DNA of 64,000 bases, taken from assembly GCA_024281995.1 (NCBI GenBank), contig JAMWZW010000011.1:37572-101571 (forward strand). The letters run 5' to 3'. The DNA comes from Nitrosomonas sp. GTDB lineage: Bacteria; Pseudomonadota; Gammaproteobacteria; Burkholderiales; Nitrosomonadaceae. Position 1 is the stretch's first letter. Each line of letters begins with the position of its first letter. A program made the translations under genes and the position numbers. Shown here piece after piece: positions 48,178 through 57,795 of the stretch. The notes below the pieces were generated by a model, which was not told where the DNA came from, ran no database searches, and saw only the letters and a program-made list of their open reading frames with translations.

Positions 48178-49269
48178 TTAAACCAGTACTTTTCCATTAC
48201 GTACAAAAGGATACTTTACAATTTTTGCGCATAGCTGCTTATCACGTACGATTACATGGACTTCGTGTTCAGTCGCTATTTGTACCGGTATACGCGCCAG
48301 AGCAATGGATTGATTCATGGTCGGTGAGAATCCACCACTGGTGATTTCGCCGTAATATTTCGTATCACCTCGCTGGCCAACTACCTGCTGATGACTACGT
48401 AGTACCCCACGATCAGTGAGCACTAAGCCCACTAATTGTTGCGTTATAGTAGTGTGTTGCAGGGCTTGTTTGCCAATGAAATCCCGTTCACTTTTTAAGT
48501 CGACGGTCCAAGCCAAGCCCGATTCTATGGGGTTTTGGGTTTCATCCATGTCTTGTCCATAGAGATTCATGCCCGCTTCCAGACGTAACGTGTCACGAGC
48601 ACCTAAACCTGCAGGTGCAACACCGGCAGCATGGAGCGATTTCCAGAACGTAGCTGCATCAGCAGCAGGCAAGATGATTTCAAAGCCGTCTTCACCCGTA
48701 TAGCCTGTACGTGCAATGAAATACTGAGCGACAACTGCAGATTGAAATTGCTTTAATTCTTCAGTCGCCGCTTGAGAACCAGGAATAACTTGCCATACTT
48801 TGGCGCGAGCATTGGGACCTTGCACGGCGATCATGGCTAAATCACGCCTAGGAGTAATCTCTAAATTGGGCGCTAGTTCATCGCGTTGTTTGAGCATCCA
48901 GGCAACGTCTTTATCCGCTGTACCAGCATTTACCACGATACGGAACCAAGTTTCCGATAAAAAATAGATAATCAGGTCGTCGATAATGCCGCCCTGCGGA
49001 GTCAGCATGCAGGAATACAATGCCTTACCAGGAAGTGTCAATTTGTCTACATTGTTGGCAACCAATTGGCGTAAAAAAACGCGCACATTATCGCCCTTGA
49101 TGTCAACCGGTAGCATGTGTGAAACATCAAACATGCCAGCATCTTGGCGTACTTTATGGTGTTCATCTAACTGTGAGCCGTAATGCAACGGCATGTCCCA
49201 GCCACCAAAATCCACCATCTTTGCATGCATGTCGCGGTGGGTTTGATTAAGGGGTGTCATTTTGAGCAC
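48178..49269 (-). CDS. gcvT: Glycine cleavage system T protein (aminomethyltransferase)
   Basis: A 363-aa tetrahydrofolate-dependent enzyme that releases ammonia and forms methylene-THF. Family blocks include [44 protein letters not shown] and [18 protein letters not shown] 49269 is taken as start because GGGAGA lies 7 bases upstream; the ATG three codons later would be 16 bases from it. It is the first gene after a glycine riboswitch. Confidence 0.96.
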   Translation of the reverse strand: MLKMTPLNQTHRDMHAKMVDFGGWDMPLHYGSQLDEHHKVRQDAGMFDVSHMLPVDIKGDNVRVFLRQLVANNVDKLTLPGKALYSCMLTPQGGIIDDLIIYFLSETWFRIVVNAGTADKDVAWMLKQRDELAPNLEITPRRDLAMIAVQGPNARAKVWQVIPGSQAATEELKQFQSAVVAQYFIARTGYTGEDGFEIILPAADAATFWKSLHAAGVAPAGLGARDTLRLEAGMNLYGQDMDETQNPIESGLAWTVDLKSERDFIGKQALQHTTITQQLVGLVLTDRGVLRSHQQVVGQRGDTKYYGEITSGGFSPTMNQSIALARIPVQIATEHEVHVIVRDKQLCAKIVKYPFVRNGKVLV

Positions 49270-49321
49270 GTATTATTCTCCCGAAAATAAATAAAAGTCA
49301 TTATGTGGAATGACTTCACGC

Positions 49322-49530
49322 GCCCCTCTGTCCTTTTTACCTGAGAGATTTACAGATACTTTCATCCGTGTGCCCCTTCGGTGGCCAAAAAAATTGGCAC
49401 TCTCCAGATTGCCAGTCGCAAGCGGTTTTCAAGGAACAAGATTTTGGCTTGACCATGCCTGAGCGATTCCGGGGGGGTTACGCCTTCGGCGGCGCTTAGA
49501 TTTATTGCGCACTCTCCTGCTTGGACTTAA
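49322..49530 (-). ncRNA. Tandem glycine riboswitch upstream of gcvT
   Basis: Read on the minus strand the leader has two consecutive glycine aptamers. The first contains GGAGAGTGCGC (49507-49517), GCCGAAGGCG and CGCTCAGGCA; the second contains GGAGAGTGCC (49396-49405), CACCGAAGGGGC, GTATCTGTAAATCTCTCAGG and AAAAGGACAGAGGGGC. These are the signature strings of this riboswitch class, which usually activates gcv expression when glycine binds. The ~50 bases to the gcvT start hold the expression platform; the ribosome site of gcvT (GGGAGA) is close enough to be masked. Confidence 0.95.
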
Positions 49531-49544
49531 ATGGCAGAGTGCGA

Positions 49545-49574
49545 ACTATACCTTAGTAACAGTGGTTTATACAA
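49545..49574 (-). promoter_or_regulatory. Sigma-70-type promoter of the gcv operon
   Basis: On the minus strand TTGTAT (49569-49574) and TATAGT (49545-49550) are 18 bp apart. Transcription would begin around 49538, just before the first glycine aptamer, which supports the call. Confidence 0.7.
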
Positions 49575-49834
49575 GCTATCTAACCAAATTTTCTAATCCA
49601 ATCGGAATTACTTGAGATTTGACCTAAAATTAATTTGATGTAAGGGGTACTTGCGTTAAACTAGCAATGGAGTTTGGTTGAGTTTGGTTGGGATGCTTAA
49701 GTATCGCGATTGACTGAACTTCGCTGCATTAGACAAACTGAGTAATAGATAAAGATAAGCTGTTTGATTTATGTCTGTACTTTTTATCTGAAAGGCTATT
49801 GTTAGAAAGTAGTTTTCATAGAGGAGGGTAGAAC
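49575..49834. other. Intergenic region between gcv promoter and CHRD gene
   Basis: AT-rich, no supported gene. It contains an exact 10-bp tandem duplication (AGTTTGGTTG at 49671-49680 and 49681-49690). It should also hold the CHRD gene promoter. Confidence 0.45.
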
Positions 49835-50386
49835 ATGAAGAAGCTTGATTATAAGATGTTTTTGTTGTTGTTATTGCTGTTAGGTTTAAGTTTTGCAGTG
49901 GTGGCTGCAAGTGAATTGAAGTTTGAGTCAAGTTTAAGTGGTGCGCAAGAAATTACTACGCCGCCTGGCGGAGTTGTTGCCGATACCACTGGTGAAATAG
50001 AAGTTGAATTTGATAAGGCATTAACGCAAGCCACATTCCGCCTTACCGCACGAAATGGAACCGGAATCATACAAGCGCATTTTCATTGTGCTTCCGCAGG
50101 AACAAATGGGCCGATAGTAGCCTTTCTTTTTGGTCCAGTTGCATCACCAGGAATCGATGTGGGTGAAGGCTCCGTACAGGATGTCTTGGATAATAGCGAC
50201 GTCAGATCGCCTGAGACACCCGAAGATATTGAAGCATGCGGTGTGCCTTTGAATAATATCGCTTCATTGGCTTTTGCAATGCGAGCTGGAAAGATTTATG
50301 CCAATGTACACAGCGCCGCTTTCCCAGCCGGTGTTATGCGTGGACAATTGCTTCCCAAAGACGAAACTGAAAATTCTGCTGAATAA
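49835..50386 (+). CDS. CHRD-domain exported protein
   Basis: A 183-aa protein. A signal peptide (FLLLLLLLGLSFAVVAA) is followed by one CHRD domain: LKFESSLSGAQEITTPPGG, EIEVEFDKALTQATFRLTA, IIQAHFHCASAGTNGPIV, and the closing KIYANVHSAAFPAGVMRGQL. The domain, named from chordin, occurs in many bacterial secreted proteins and its function is unknown. GAGGAGGG precedes the ATG. A terminator lies ~60 bp after the stop, so it is a single-gene transcript. Confidence 0.92.
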   Translation: MKKLDYKMFLLLLLLLGLSFAVVAASELKFESSLSGAQEITTPPGGVVADTTGEIEVEFDKALTQATFRLTARNGTGIIQAHFHCASAGTNGPIVAFLFGPVASPGIDVGEGSVQDVLDNSDVRSPETPEDIEACGVPLNNIASLAFAMRAGKIYANVHSAAFPAGVMRGQLLPKDETENSAE

Positions 50387-50442
50387 TTAGACGGGAAAAG
50401 GGTTTCATGCTGATTCTCGTTGCACAGTTTATTTGTGTTTGT

Positions 50443-50482
50443 TAACGTTGGGGCACTGGAAATTAGCCCCAACGTTATTTTG
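50443..50482 (+). terminator. Rho-independent terminator after the CHRD gene
   Basis: A perfect 11-bp inverted repeat, AACGTTGGGGC (50444-50454) and GCCCCAACGTT (50466-50476), with an 11-base loop, is followed by ATTTTG. Confidence 0.8.
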
Positions 50483-50537
50483 AATCACATATGCGATGTT
50501 AAAGGCTAAAGGTCTAAATGCAAAACCAAGTATGTCA

Positions 50538-51128
50538 CTATTTCGAGTATTTGATTCTAATGATAGTGTTTGCATCCGTTGCCTTCAACAAAACCGTGAA
50601 GTGATCGTCAACTGGGATCGACTGGCCATTTCCAAAGCTGGCATTCGTTGGAGAATAAGGTGCGCAACTCCTTTCTTTTTGCAATGTTTCGGAAAGATTC
50701 AAGCAAACGGCCCGATAAAGCTGTTGCACCATATCAACGTCCGAGTCTGGAATAGGCGCATCGCGTAAAGTAGGGCTTTTTATCCGACCACCGCTCAGGC
50801 TTCGAGAGTAGCTGATTTCACGCATCACCGGAGTATCTTCTATTTCTATACGGTATATCGCACTGCGTCCATTTTGCAGTGGTTCTTCCTTGGTATACAA
50901 AGATGTGTTAACTTGCGTATAACCTTGTGCCTGTAAAGTTGTGTCGATTCGATCCACTGGTGTACTAATCGAAATTCCTGCGATTTCAATCGCTTCCAAT
51001 TGTGATTGGTTTGCACTGACCGCATGATTATTGGATATTGCAATCCCTAGCCAAATGAAAATCGTCCATTGCAGGCTGAATACGGGTTGGAAGTATTTGT
51101 TTTGTAGTCTCTTGAATGGAAACATCAT
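50538..51128 (-). CDS. Exported or membrane-anchored protein of unknown function (196 aa)
   Basis: Opens with two possible start Mets (51128 and 51125). A hydrophobic segment (FSLQWTIFIWLGIAISNN) with an AVSA-type site follows. The mature part is soluble, with IEIAGISISTPVDRIDTTLQ and a repeated SxSGG/RxxxP pattern, two cysteines (RAVCLNLS, ERSCAPYS) likely joined in a disulfide, and no family I recognise. It stands alone on the minus strand, convergent with the CHRD gene. Its coding pattern and conserved-looking Cys support a real gene. Confidence 0.65.
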   Translation of the reverse strand: MMFPFKRLQNKYFQPVFSLQWTIFIWLGIAISNNHAVSANQSQLEAIEIAGISISTPVDRIDTTLQAQGYTQVNTSLYTKEEPLQNGRSAIYRIEIEDTPVMREISYSRSLSGGRIKSPTLRDAPIPDSDVDMVQQLYRAVCLNLSETLQKERSCAPYSPTNASFGNGQSIPVDDHFTVLLKATDANTIIRIKYSK

Positions 51129-51475
51129 AAACTTTTAAATAAAGACTGCTGTAAGGCTCTTACAGTTTTGTTGGTAAATATTTTATGTTATTTGAATACT
51201 TTTACACGATTTAAGTATTATCTTTGACAGACAAAGCTCTGCTCGCAAACTCCATTTTAAATAGGAGTTGGTTGTGGCCCAAACATTGTCGATGATGGGG
51301 TGCTTTTTTTATCAATTTACATGCTTGTTTGTATCGTGCCGACTGTTTGATTGAGAGCAACTAGAATATCACTTCCAATTGTCATTCCAGCAAATGGAAA
51401 AATCTAAGTACATGAGCAGGTTAGATTTCCCATTTTGCTAGAAGTAACGATTATTGATAAAAAACTTTACCTGGC
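51129..51475. other. Intergenic region, 347 bp
   Basis: Between the end of the small RTX gene and the start of the 196-aa gene, both on the minus strand. No supported gene, RNA or terminator with a T-run was found. Confidence 0.4.
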
Positions 51476-52243
51476 TTAAAGTATAAAATCGTTGGCATTG
51501 ATTCCTACTGCTGTTGCACCTGTCAGTTGGATTTCCATATCAGCAGCTTGATTGCCATCACCATGAATTTCAACTTGAACAATGATATCAGCTCCAGAAG
51601 TAAAAAATCTCACTTCACCCGCAGTGCCAGTAAAGGCAACATTACCGATAAAAGTAAATGCTTGATTTCCAGCCACATTGAGATTAGCATCGATCGTCGA
51701 TAAATCCATGTCATCGATATTATGATCAAAACTATTAATAACGTCGCGATCTACTCCAACTGTGCTTTCACTGGTGGCATTGTAGTCGAAATCATCGTTT
51801 CCAGCATCGCCTGCCAGAGTATCCTTGCCCGCACCACCAACAATAATATCATTACCACCCCCACCACTGATTGTGTCGTTACCACTCGCACCAGAAAGAG
51901 TATTGGCATTACTGTTACCCGTGATAACATTGGCCACGCTGTTACCCGTGCCATTGAGTGCAGTCAAAAAGCCAGCCGTATTATCCAATGTGAGATTTTC
52001 AAAATTATTTTTTAGAGTTGTGCTCGCATTGCGTGTAATGACCGTATCAGTACCCTGACCAGCGATTTCACGTATATCATCGAGGATTGAATTGATTCGA
52101 TAAATATCGTTACCTGCAAATCCCAACATCAAGTCATTGCCTAACGACCAGTTCGCATTCATGTCATCAGCAACATTGGTTCCCAGCAAGGGAAGTAACG
52201 TATTTCCATCATCGTTAAGAAATGTTCCGTTAATTATCGCCAT
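51476..52243 (-). CDS. Small RTX calcium-binding secreted protein (255 aa)
   Basis: A compact type I secretion substrate without signal peptide. The start (MAIINGTFLNDDGN) has AAGGAGACC just upstream; the frame extends 21 codons further. Residues about 35-100 have RTX-like strands (NDLMLGFAGNDIYRIN and a beta-roll unit LKNNFENLTLD). About 105-150 are canonical nonapeptides (GNDTISGGGGNDIIVGGAGKD). The serralysin-type C-terminal domain runs to the end (ELD-like DMDLSTIDANLN and final NDFIL). No enzymatic domain is present, so it is probably an accessory or surface protein. Confidence 0.85.
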   Translation of the reverse strand: MAIINGTFLNDDGNTLLPLLGTNVADDMNANWSLGNDLMLGFAGNDIYRINSILDDIREIAGQGTDTVITRNASTTLKNNFENLTLDNTAGFLTALNGTGNSVANVITGNSNANTLSGASGNDTISGGGGNDIIVGGAGKDTLAGDAGNDDFDYNATSESTVGVDRDVINSFDHNIDDMDLSTIDANLNVAGNQAFTFIGNVAFTGTAGEVRFFTSGADIIVQVEIHGDGNQAADMEIQLTGATAVGINANDFIL

Positions 52244-52580
52244 GATTGGTCTCCTTGTAGTGTCCCGCAAATCAAAAGAGATTGCTAAAATAAGCCTTAA
52301 TGGCAATCATTCAGGCTTATGGTGAAGATTATCAGTTATGTGAAGATGTTTACTTAAAAAGGTAAAGTCAACTTTGCAAGTATTAATTTTTATATACCTA
52401 ATGACATGCCTTTTCGTCAATATATACATGTTTGATAGAATTTCATAGAGCTTTTTTTGCTTTTTAGTAGGCTTTTTTTGCTGACAAATACTTAAGAATT
52501 CAATTGAATCGGAATATTTTTCTAACGGCTTTAATATTTTGCTATATTCCTAAATTCTCTTTTTCATTGCGATTACATCA
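52244..52580. other. Divergent intergenic region between RTX and slmA genes
   Basis: AT-rich, with an imperfect-loop inverted repeat ATAAGCC (52290-52296) and GGCTTAT (52314-52320). It lies 47 bases or more upstream of the RTX start and might be an operator or a weak hairpin. No gene supported. Confidence 0.4.
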
Positions 52581-53183
52581 TTGGAAACCTCGTCTCAATT
52601 ATTAAAATCAGACAAAAGGAAAGATCAAATCCTACAAGTGCTGGCCGAGATGTTGGAGCATCCGCAGAAAATCAAGATAACCACCAAAGCATTAGCGGCC
52701 CACTTGGGAATTTCAGAATCCTCTGTATACCGTTGTTTTCCCAATAAGTCCCAGATGTATGAAGCGCTCATTGAATTCATTGAAAAGACATTATTTGTCT
52801 TGATTAATAAAATTTTGCAAGAAGGATATTGTAGTACCAAAAAAATTGAAAATTTATTGTTGCTATTGTTAGGCTTCGCACAAAAGAATCCTGGTATGAC
52901 ACGCATCCTTGTTTGCGATGTGCTTATTAACGAAAACGAGTACTTACAGCTTCGTATCAACAAGCTACATGATCGTTTGGAGGCAACTTTAAAGCAGGCG
53001 TTACGATTTGCAGTCAGTGAGCAACACATTAATGCTCGTTTTGATGTGTCGGCACAAGCCAATCTTTTTATATGTTTTGTTATTGGGCGCTGGTATCAGT
53101 TCGTCAAAAGTGAATTCAAGCGTGATCCACTGGCTAATTGGAAAGCGCAACGCTTAACCTTGTTTCCACTAGAACTTCAATAA
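52581..53183 (+). CDS. slmA: TetR-type nucleoid occlusion factor SlmA
   Basis: A 200-aa TetR-fold DNA-binding protein. Its sequence follows E. coli SlmA along the full length: RKDQILQVLAEMLEHPQ, ITTKALAAHLGISESSVYRC with FPNKSQMYEALIEFIE, the LLLLLLGFAQKNPGMTRIL helix, and RWYQFVKSEFKRDPLANW. SlmA binds sites over the chromosome and blocks FtsZ rings there. The start appears to be TTG at 52581; no in-frame ATG gives a full N-terminus. It is convergent with the moeB gene. Confidence 0.85.
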   Translation: METSSQLLKSDKRKDQILQVLAEMLEHPQKIKITTKALAAHLGISESSVYRCFPNKSQMYEALIEFIEKTLFVLINKILQEGYCSTKKIENLLLLLLGFAQKNPGMTRILVCDVLINENEYLQLRINKLHDRLEATLKQALRFAVSEQHINARFDVSAQANLFICFVIGRWYQFVKSEFKRDPLANWKAQRLTLFPLELQ

Positions 53184-53188
53184 AATAC

Positions 53189-53971
53189 TCACGAAATTTT
53201 ATTGTTTAGCATATTTGCAGATGCAGATAAGGAACATATCTGACATGCTGGATCTTTGTGCAATCGGATTGAACGCCAGCTCATTGCCAGGCCATCCAGC
53301 ATGAGCACGCGACCCTTCAACGTCTCTCCGATATTTAATAAGATTTTTAGTGCTTCGGCAGCTTGCATACAGCCGATAATGCCCACTAATGGCGAGAAAA
53401 CGCCCATGATTGCACATCGCATGTCTTCGTGCTCCCCTTCTATTGGAAATAAGCAGTGATAGCATGGGCTGCCAGTATGGCGTAAATCGAACACGCTGAT
53501 TTGACCTTCAAAACGTATTGCAGCACCAGAAATTAAGGGTTTCTTATGAGTGACACAAGCTTGGTTAATATGATAACGGGTAGTGAAGTTATCACTGGCG
53601 TCAATTACTGCGTCTACACTGGCGATGAGTTGTAGCAACTTTTTCTCATTAACTCGCTGCTGGATTGTTGTGATATGAACTTCCGGGTTAATCTTTTCGA
53701 GTGATTGCCTTGCCGACAAAACCTTAGCTAGCCCTATTGAATTGCTATCATGAATTATTTGTCGTTGTAAATTGGTCAAGTCAACGTGTTCATCGTCACA
53801 AAGAGTCAAATGGCCTACTCCACTGGCTGCAAGATACATCGCTGCAGGAGAGCCTAATCCACCAATACCGACAATTAATACATGCGATTGACTGAGTTTT
53901 TCCTGTCCCGCAACATCGATTTGCGGGAGCAAGATATGGCGACTGTAGCGGAGCAGCTGCTTATCATTCAC
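53189..53971 (-). CDS. moeB: Molybdopterin-synthase / ThiS adenylyltransferase (MoeB/ThiF type)
   Basis: A 260-aa E1-like enzyme that adenylates the C-terminal glycine of MoaD or ThiS. It has RYSRHILLPQIDVAGQ, the nucleotide-binding VLIVGIGGLGSPAAMYL, the DLTNLQRQI motif with its Arg finger, DASDNFTTRY, and the zinc cysteines CYHC and CQIC. MoeB and ThiF cannot be told apart firmly here; the ThiS at 14 kb is one possible client. It starts with GTG, with AAGGA a few bases ahead. It is last in the gpmA-envC-ctpA-moeB run. Confidence 0.88.
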   Translation of the reverse strand: MNDKQLLRYSRHILLPQIDVAGQEKLSQSHVLIVGIGGLGSPAAMYLAASGVGHLTLCDDEHVDLTNLQRQIIHDSNSIGLAKVLSARQSLEKINPEVHITTIQQRVNEKKLLQLIASVDAVIDASDNFTTRYHINQACVTHKKPLISGAAIRFEGQISVFDLRHTGSPCYHCLFPIEGEHEDMRCAIMGVFSPLVGIIGCMQAAEALKILLNIGETLKGRVLMLDGLAMSWRSIRLHKDPACQICSLSASANMLNNKIS

Positions 53972-53982
53972 AATCCTTCAAG

Positions 53983-55428
53983 TCAGCTATCTGTTTCTTC
54001 GTTCTTTTTTTCAGGTACTGTAGTAATGCCCTTAAAGTAATTCATCGCTTGAGATAGAAGCAAATCTTCTGCAGAGCCAAACTCGATGGGTTCTTTGCCT
54101 TTGCTTTTCTTGGAATCATTTTTCTTTTCTTTTTTTACGTTACTAGGTTTCAGTGCTTTCAAGGCTGCTTTTTCAGTTTCAGATACAGCCTTCGTTTCAT
54201 TCTTCTTGCCACTGGATAAATGGCGATTCAGATCAGATTCACGTAAGCGTTGTTGGTCATCACCATTGTCTGTTTCATCCAAAATATCAGGCGTAATGCC
54301 TTGAGCTTGTATGGATTGACCATTAGGCGTGTAATAGCGGGCAGTCGTGAGCTTGATTGCGGTATTATTTCCAAGTGGCAGAATGGTTTGCACTGACCCT
54401 TTGCCAAAGGTTTGTGATCCCATTACGATCGAGCGTTTATGATCCTGTAAAGCACCTGCTACAATTTCTGATGCTGATGCTGAGCCACCATTCACGAGAG
54501 TGATCATCGGTACGGTTTTAACTTCGGCCGGTAGTCCTTTTAAATAGTCTTCATCAGGCCCACGTAAATAATACTCTGGATTGGCGTGTAACTTCATTTT
54601 AGCGTCAACGCTACGTCCTTCTGTGTAAACAACCAAAGCGTTTTCAGGTAGAAAAGCAGCAGATACGGCTACGGCGCCATTAAGTAATCCACCTGGATCA
54701 TTACGCAAATCCAATATCAATCCTTTCATTGTCCCGGTATTTTCAGAAAAGAGTGTTTTAATTGCTTGAGCTAGATTCTCACCTGTTTGTTCTTGGAATT
54801 GCGTAATACGAATATATGCATAGCCCGGTTCAATCATTTTAGATTTGACGCTTTGAATCTTTATGATGGCGCGAGTCAGATTAAACACCAATGGTTCGGT
54901 TTCACCTTCCCGTACAATTGTAATTTTTATAGAAGTATTAGGTTTGCCTCGCATGAGCTTGATAGCATCATTTAGGGACATACCTTTTACTACGGTATCA
55001 TCAAGTTTGACAATCAAATCGCCAGTTTTGATACCTGCACGAAATGCAGGCGTATCTTCAATGGGTGAAATGACTTTCACAACACCATCTTCCATGGTTA
55101 CCTGAATGCCAAGTCCACCGAATTCCCCTTGTGTGCCAATTTGTAATTCTTTGTAATCATCTTTATCAAGATAAGATGAATGGGGGTCTAATCCGACCAA
55201 CATGCCGTTGATGGCTTCGGTGATGAGTTTCTTGTCTTCTACAGATTCGACATAATCACTTTTGATACGTCCGAATACTTGGGCAAATGTGCGCAGTTCT
55301 TCTATCGGAAGTGGGTGAATGGCTTCTATATTATTTTTTTTTGCAATCGCGGAGAAATTCATACTGAGCATCACTCCAGCAATTATGCCAATTAGAATTA
55401 AGCCTGTTTTTTTGGTTATATTATTCAT
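53983..55428 (-). CDS. ctpA: C-terminal processing peptidase, S41 family
   Basis: A 481-aa periplasmic serine protease anchored by an N-terminal hydrophobic segment (TGLILIGIIAGVMLSM). It carries a PDZ domain at about 85-165 (GIQVTMEDGVVKVISPIEDT) and the catalytic Ser-Lys dyad in GGSASASEIVAGAL and TFGKGSVQTI. The C-terminus is Lys-rich. Such enzymes degrade or trim envelope proteins, including cell-wall hydrolases. ATG 55428, with GGAG ahead, is preferred to a longer frame overlapping envC. The order envC-ctpA suggests linked roles in wall remodelling. Confidence 0.93.
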   Translation of the reverse strand: MNNITKKTGLILIGIIAGVMLSMNFSAIAKKNNIEAIHPLPIEELRTFAQVFGRIKSDYVESVEDKKLITEAINGMLVGLDPHSSYLDKDDYKELQIGTQGEFGGLGIQVTMEDGVVKVISPIEDTPAFRAGIKTGDLIVKLDDTVVKGMSLNDAIKLMRGKPNTSIKITIVREGETEPLVFNLTRAIIKIQSVKSKMIEPGYAYIRITQFQEQTGENLAQAIKTLFSENTGTMKGLILDLRNDPGGLLNGAVAVSAAFLPENALVVYTEGRSVDAKMKLHANPEYYLRGPDEDYLKGLPAEVKTVPMITLVNGGSASASEIVAGALQDHKRSIVMGSQTFGKGSVQTILPLGNNTAIKLTTARYYTPNGQSIQAQGITPDILDETDNGDDQQRLRESDLNRHLSSGKKNETKAVSETEKAALKALKPSNVKKEKKNDSKKSKGKEPIEFGSAEDLLLSQAMNYFKGITTVPEKKNEETDS

Positions 55429-55469
55429 GACGCTATCTCCGCATTGATCGAATTTAATATTAGTTACGA

Positions 55470-56711
55470 TTACTCTACTTTTACCCATGTCAAAGGATCA
55501 AATGGTTTACCTTTATATCGAAGCTCAAAGTATAAACCTGAATCTACGTTGGCGCCGCTATTCCCAACCGTTGCAATTGTATCGCCTCCACGAATAAAAT
55601 TACCTACTTGTTTGAGGAGTGTTGCATTATTACCATAAAGGCTCATATAGCCGTTACCGTGATCTAAAATAATTAGATTGCCAAAACCTCTTAACCAATC
55701 TGCAAATACCACTCTACCTTCCGAAATGGCTTTAACATCGTTACCCATAGCTGATTGAATAAACAAACCTTTCCATGCAACGTGTTTACCTGAACGTTGA
55801 CCACCAAAGCTATTCATAAGTTTCCCGCGCACAGGCAAATTTAATTTACCTTTGAGTAGTAGGAATGAAGTATTAGTTGTGGTAGATGCATCAGGAGTTT
55901 TATTATTGATCTGTGGAATTCCGCTTTTTTCTTGAGAAAGTAGTTTATTGATTCCTGTTACCAAGTTTGTGATACGTTTTTCGTCATTTTCTAACTTACT
56001 AATTTCTTGTTGTTGCTTGGTAATTTGCCCAGATATTTGTAAGAGGGTAGCTTGATATTTACTTTTTTCTTGCTCAAGCTTTTCTTGTTGAAAGGAATAT
56101 TCGGTTTGAATAGCTGCTATTTTTTCTTTTTTTTGCGCGCTGTCGTGAGTCAGGGTTTTAATTTTATTTTGATTCTCAAGTAGATTCTTAATAATACCTG
56201 AATATGCAAGTGAAAGCTGTTTGTAATAATAAATATCTCTGGCAATTTGATGGGGATCCTCTTGCGTGAGCATGAGTTGAAAAAAATTCGGATACCCAGT
56301 AAGGTATTGCCGATAGAGCAATTCATCTAGCTGGTTTCTCTCTTTGTAGATATCATTTTCAATCTGTTGATATTGAACTTGTAATTGTTTGAGGTCGTCA
56401 TTAGCTTGTCGTTCATTCACACTCAGTTTAGCCAGTTTATGGTTAAGTGCATTAATGGCACGTTCAGTTTTTTGAAGCGTATCGGATGTGCTTTGTTTGA
56501 TCGTTTCTTTATCTTTTAACTCCTTTTGTAACGATTGAATACGTTCACGTAATACCCTAAGATTTTCTTGATCTTCAGGAAAGACTGATAATGGGTAAAA
56601 TGAAACTAAAAAACATAATATTATCTTAAGTTGTTGTTGAAGAGTAATATAACCTGAAGTATTAATTCTCAAAATTGGTTTTTTCAGGCTAGTACACTGA
56701 TTAATACTCAT
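55470..56711 (-). CDS. envC: Murein hydrolase activator EnvC (degenerate LytM domain)
   Basis: A 413-aa periplasmic protein. A signal segment (LKIILCFLVSFYPLSVF) is followed by a long coiled coil (about 45-260, e.g. ERIQSLQKELKDKE) and a C-terminal M23/LytM domain (about 295-410). The catalytic metal ligands of M23 are missing: the HxH motif reads YFELRYKG, as in E. coli EnvC. So it should activate septal amidases rather than cut peptidoglycan. Cells use it in daughter separation. It sits between gpmA and ctpA, a conserved order. Confidence 0.92.
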   Translation of the reverse strand: MSINQCTSLKKPILRINTSGYITLQQQLKIILCFLVSFYPLSVFPEDQENLRVLRERIQSLQKELKDKETIKQSTSDTLQKTERAINALNHKLAKLSVNERQANDDLKQLQVQYQQIENDIYKERNQLDELLYRQYLTGYPNFFQLMLTQEDPHQIARDIYYYKQLSLAYSGIIKNLLENQNKIKTLTHDSAQKKEKIAAIQTEYSFQQEKLEQEKSKYQATLLQISGQITKQQQEISKLENDEKRITNLVTGINKLLSQEKSGIPQINNKTPDASTTTNTSFLLLKGKLNLPVRGKLMNSFGGQRSGKHVAWKGLFIQSAMGNDVKAISEGRVVFADWLRGFGNLIILDHGNGYMSLYGNNATLLKQVGNFIRGGDTIATVGNSGANVDSGLYFELRYKGKPFDPLTWVKVE

Positions 56712-56739
56712 TTATGCGAGTAAGTGAGTTGGTTGGATT

Positions 56740-57489
56740 CTATGCTTTTGATTTGCCCTGATTGGCCACAATTCGCATTGCTTCCTGAATTTCGGATTGG
56801 TTTCCCAGGTAATAGTTTTGAATGGGTTTTAAGTTATCATCAAGTTCGTAAACCAGAGGAATGCCCGTTGGGATATTGCAGTTCAGAATTTCTTCCTCAG
56901 AAATGTTATCTAAATACTTTACAAGCGCTCGTAATGAATTGCCATGGGCTACAATAATTACACTTTTGCCTTCTTGAACTTGAGGTGCAATGGTTGTATT
57001 CCAATAAGGTAAAAATCTTGCAACAGTGTCTTTGAGACACTCGGTCAAGGGAATGTCGTGATGAGTTAGAGTTTTATAACGTGGATCAGCGCCTGGGTAG
57101 CGATCATCATCAGTAGTTAGTGCAGGTGGTCTGACATCATAGCTACGACGCCAAATTAGTACTTGCTCGTCACCATATTGAGCAGCAATTTCAGCTTTGT
57201 TTAATCCTTGTAGTGCTCCATAATGTCGTTCATTCAATCGCCAAGTGTGTTGAATCGGAATCCACATTTGGTCCATTTCGTCGAGTGTTATCCATAATGT
57301 GCGAATTGCTCGTTTGAGAACTGAGGTATATGCAATATCAAATACATATCCCTGTTTTCGTAAAAGTTGCCCAGCATTTTGAGCTTCCAGTAGGCCTTTG
57401 GGTGTTAAGTCAACATCTGTCCAACCTGTAAAACGATTTTCTTTATTCCAAGTACTTTCTCCATGTCGTAGGAGAACAATTTTCTTCAT
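56740..57489 (-). CDS. gpmA: 2,3-bisphosphoglycerate-dependent phosphoglycerate mutase
   Basis: A 249-aa glycolytic enzyme interconverting 3- and 2-phosphoglycerate. The phospho-histidine motif [18 protein letters not shown] is near the start, with the catalytic Glu in [14 protein letters not shown] and the second His in [16 protein letters not shown]. The size is normal. It is first in the gpmA-envC-ctpA-moeB run and divergent from the rhodanese-type gene. Confidence 0.97.
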   Translation of the reverse strand: MKKIVLLRHGESTWNKENRFTGWTDVDLTPKGLLEAQNAGQLLRKQGYVFDIAYTSVLKRAIRTLWITLDEMDQMWIPIQHTWRLNERHYGALQGLNKAEIAAQYGDEQVLIWRRSYDVRPPALTTDDDRYPGADPRYKTLTHHDIPLTECLKDTVARFLPYWNTTIAPQVQEGKSVIIVAHGNSLRALVKYLDNISEEEILNCNIPTGIPLVYELDDNLKPIQNYYLGNQSEIQEAMRIVANQGKSKA

Positions 57490-57795
57490 ATTTAGTTTTT
57501 TTGAAAAGAGGGATGATTAATAAGTAGGTAATATAGCTAGTATTTTATTATATTTTATTTGGGATTGCAGCATCTGTATGATTTTTTGCACGAATGTATT
57601 TCTTTATTTACATAAAAATGATTATGGTTGAAACTTAAATTGCGCTTGTTAAAAAATAGCGACTCAAATAGCATAATGGTTATTAATAGGCATAATGTTA
57701 ATATAATTGGGTTGAATGATTTAATTAGGTTTTGCATTTTTTGTTGTTTCTAATTAGATCAGTATCTTAAAAAATTAAAAATTAAATAAAAGCAT
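57490..57795. other. Divergent promoter region, gpmA / rhodanese-type gene
   Basis: About 306 bp of very AT-rich DNA with no supported gene. It must drive both transcription units; the AT-rich context gives too many possible -10 hexamers to choose one. Confidence 0.45.
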
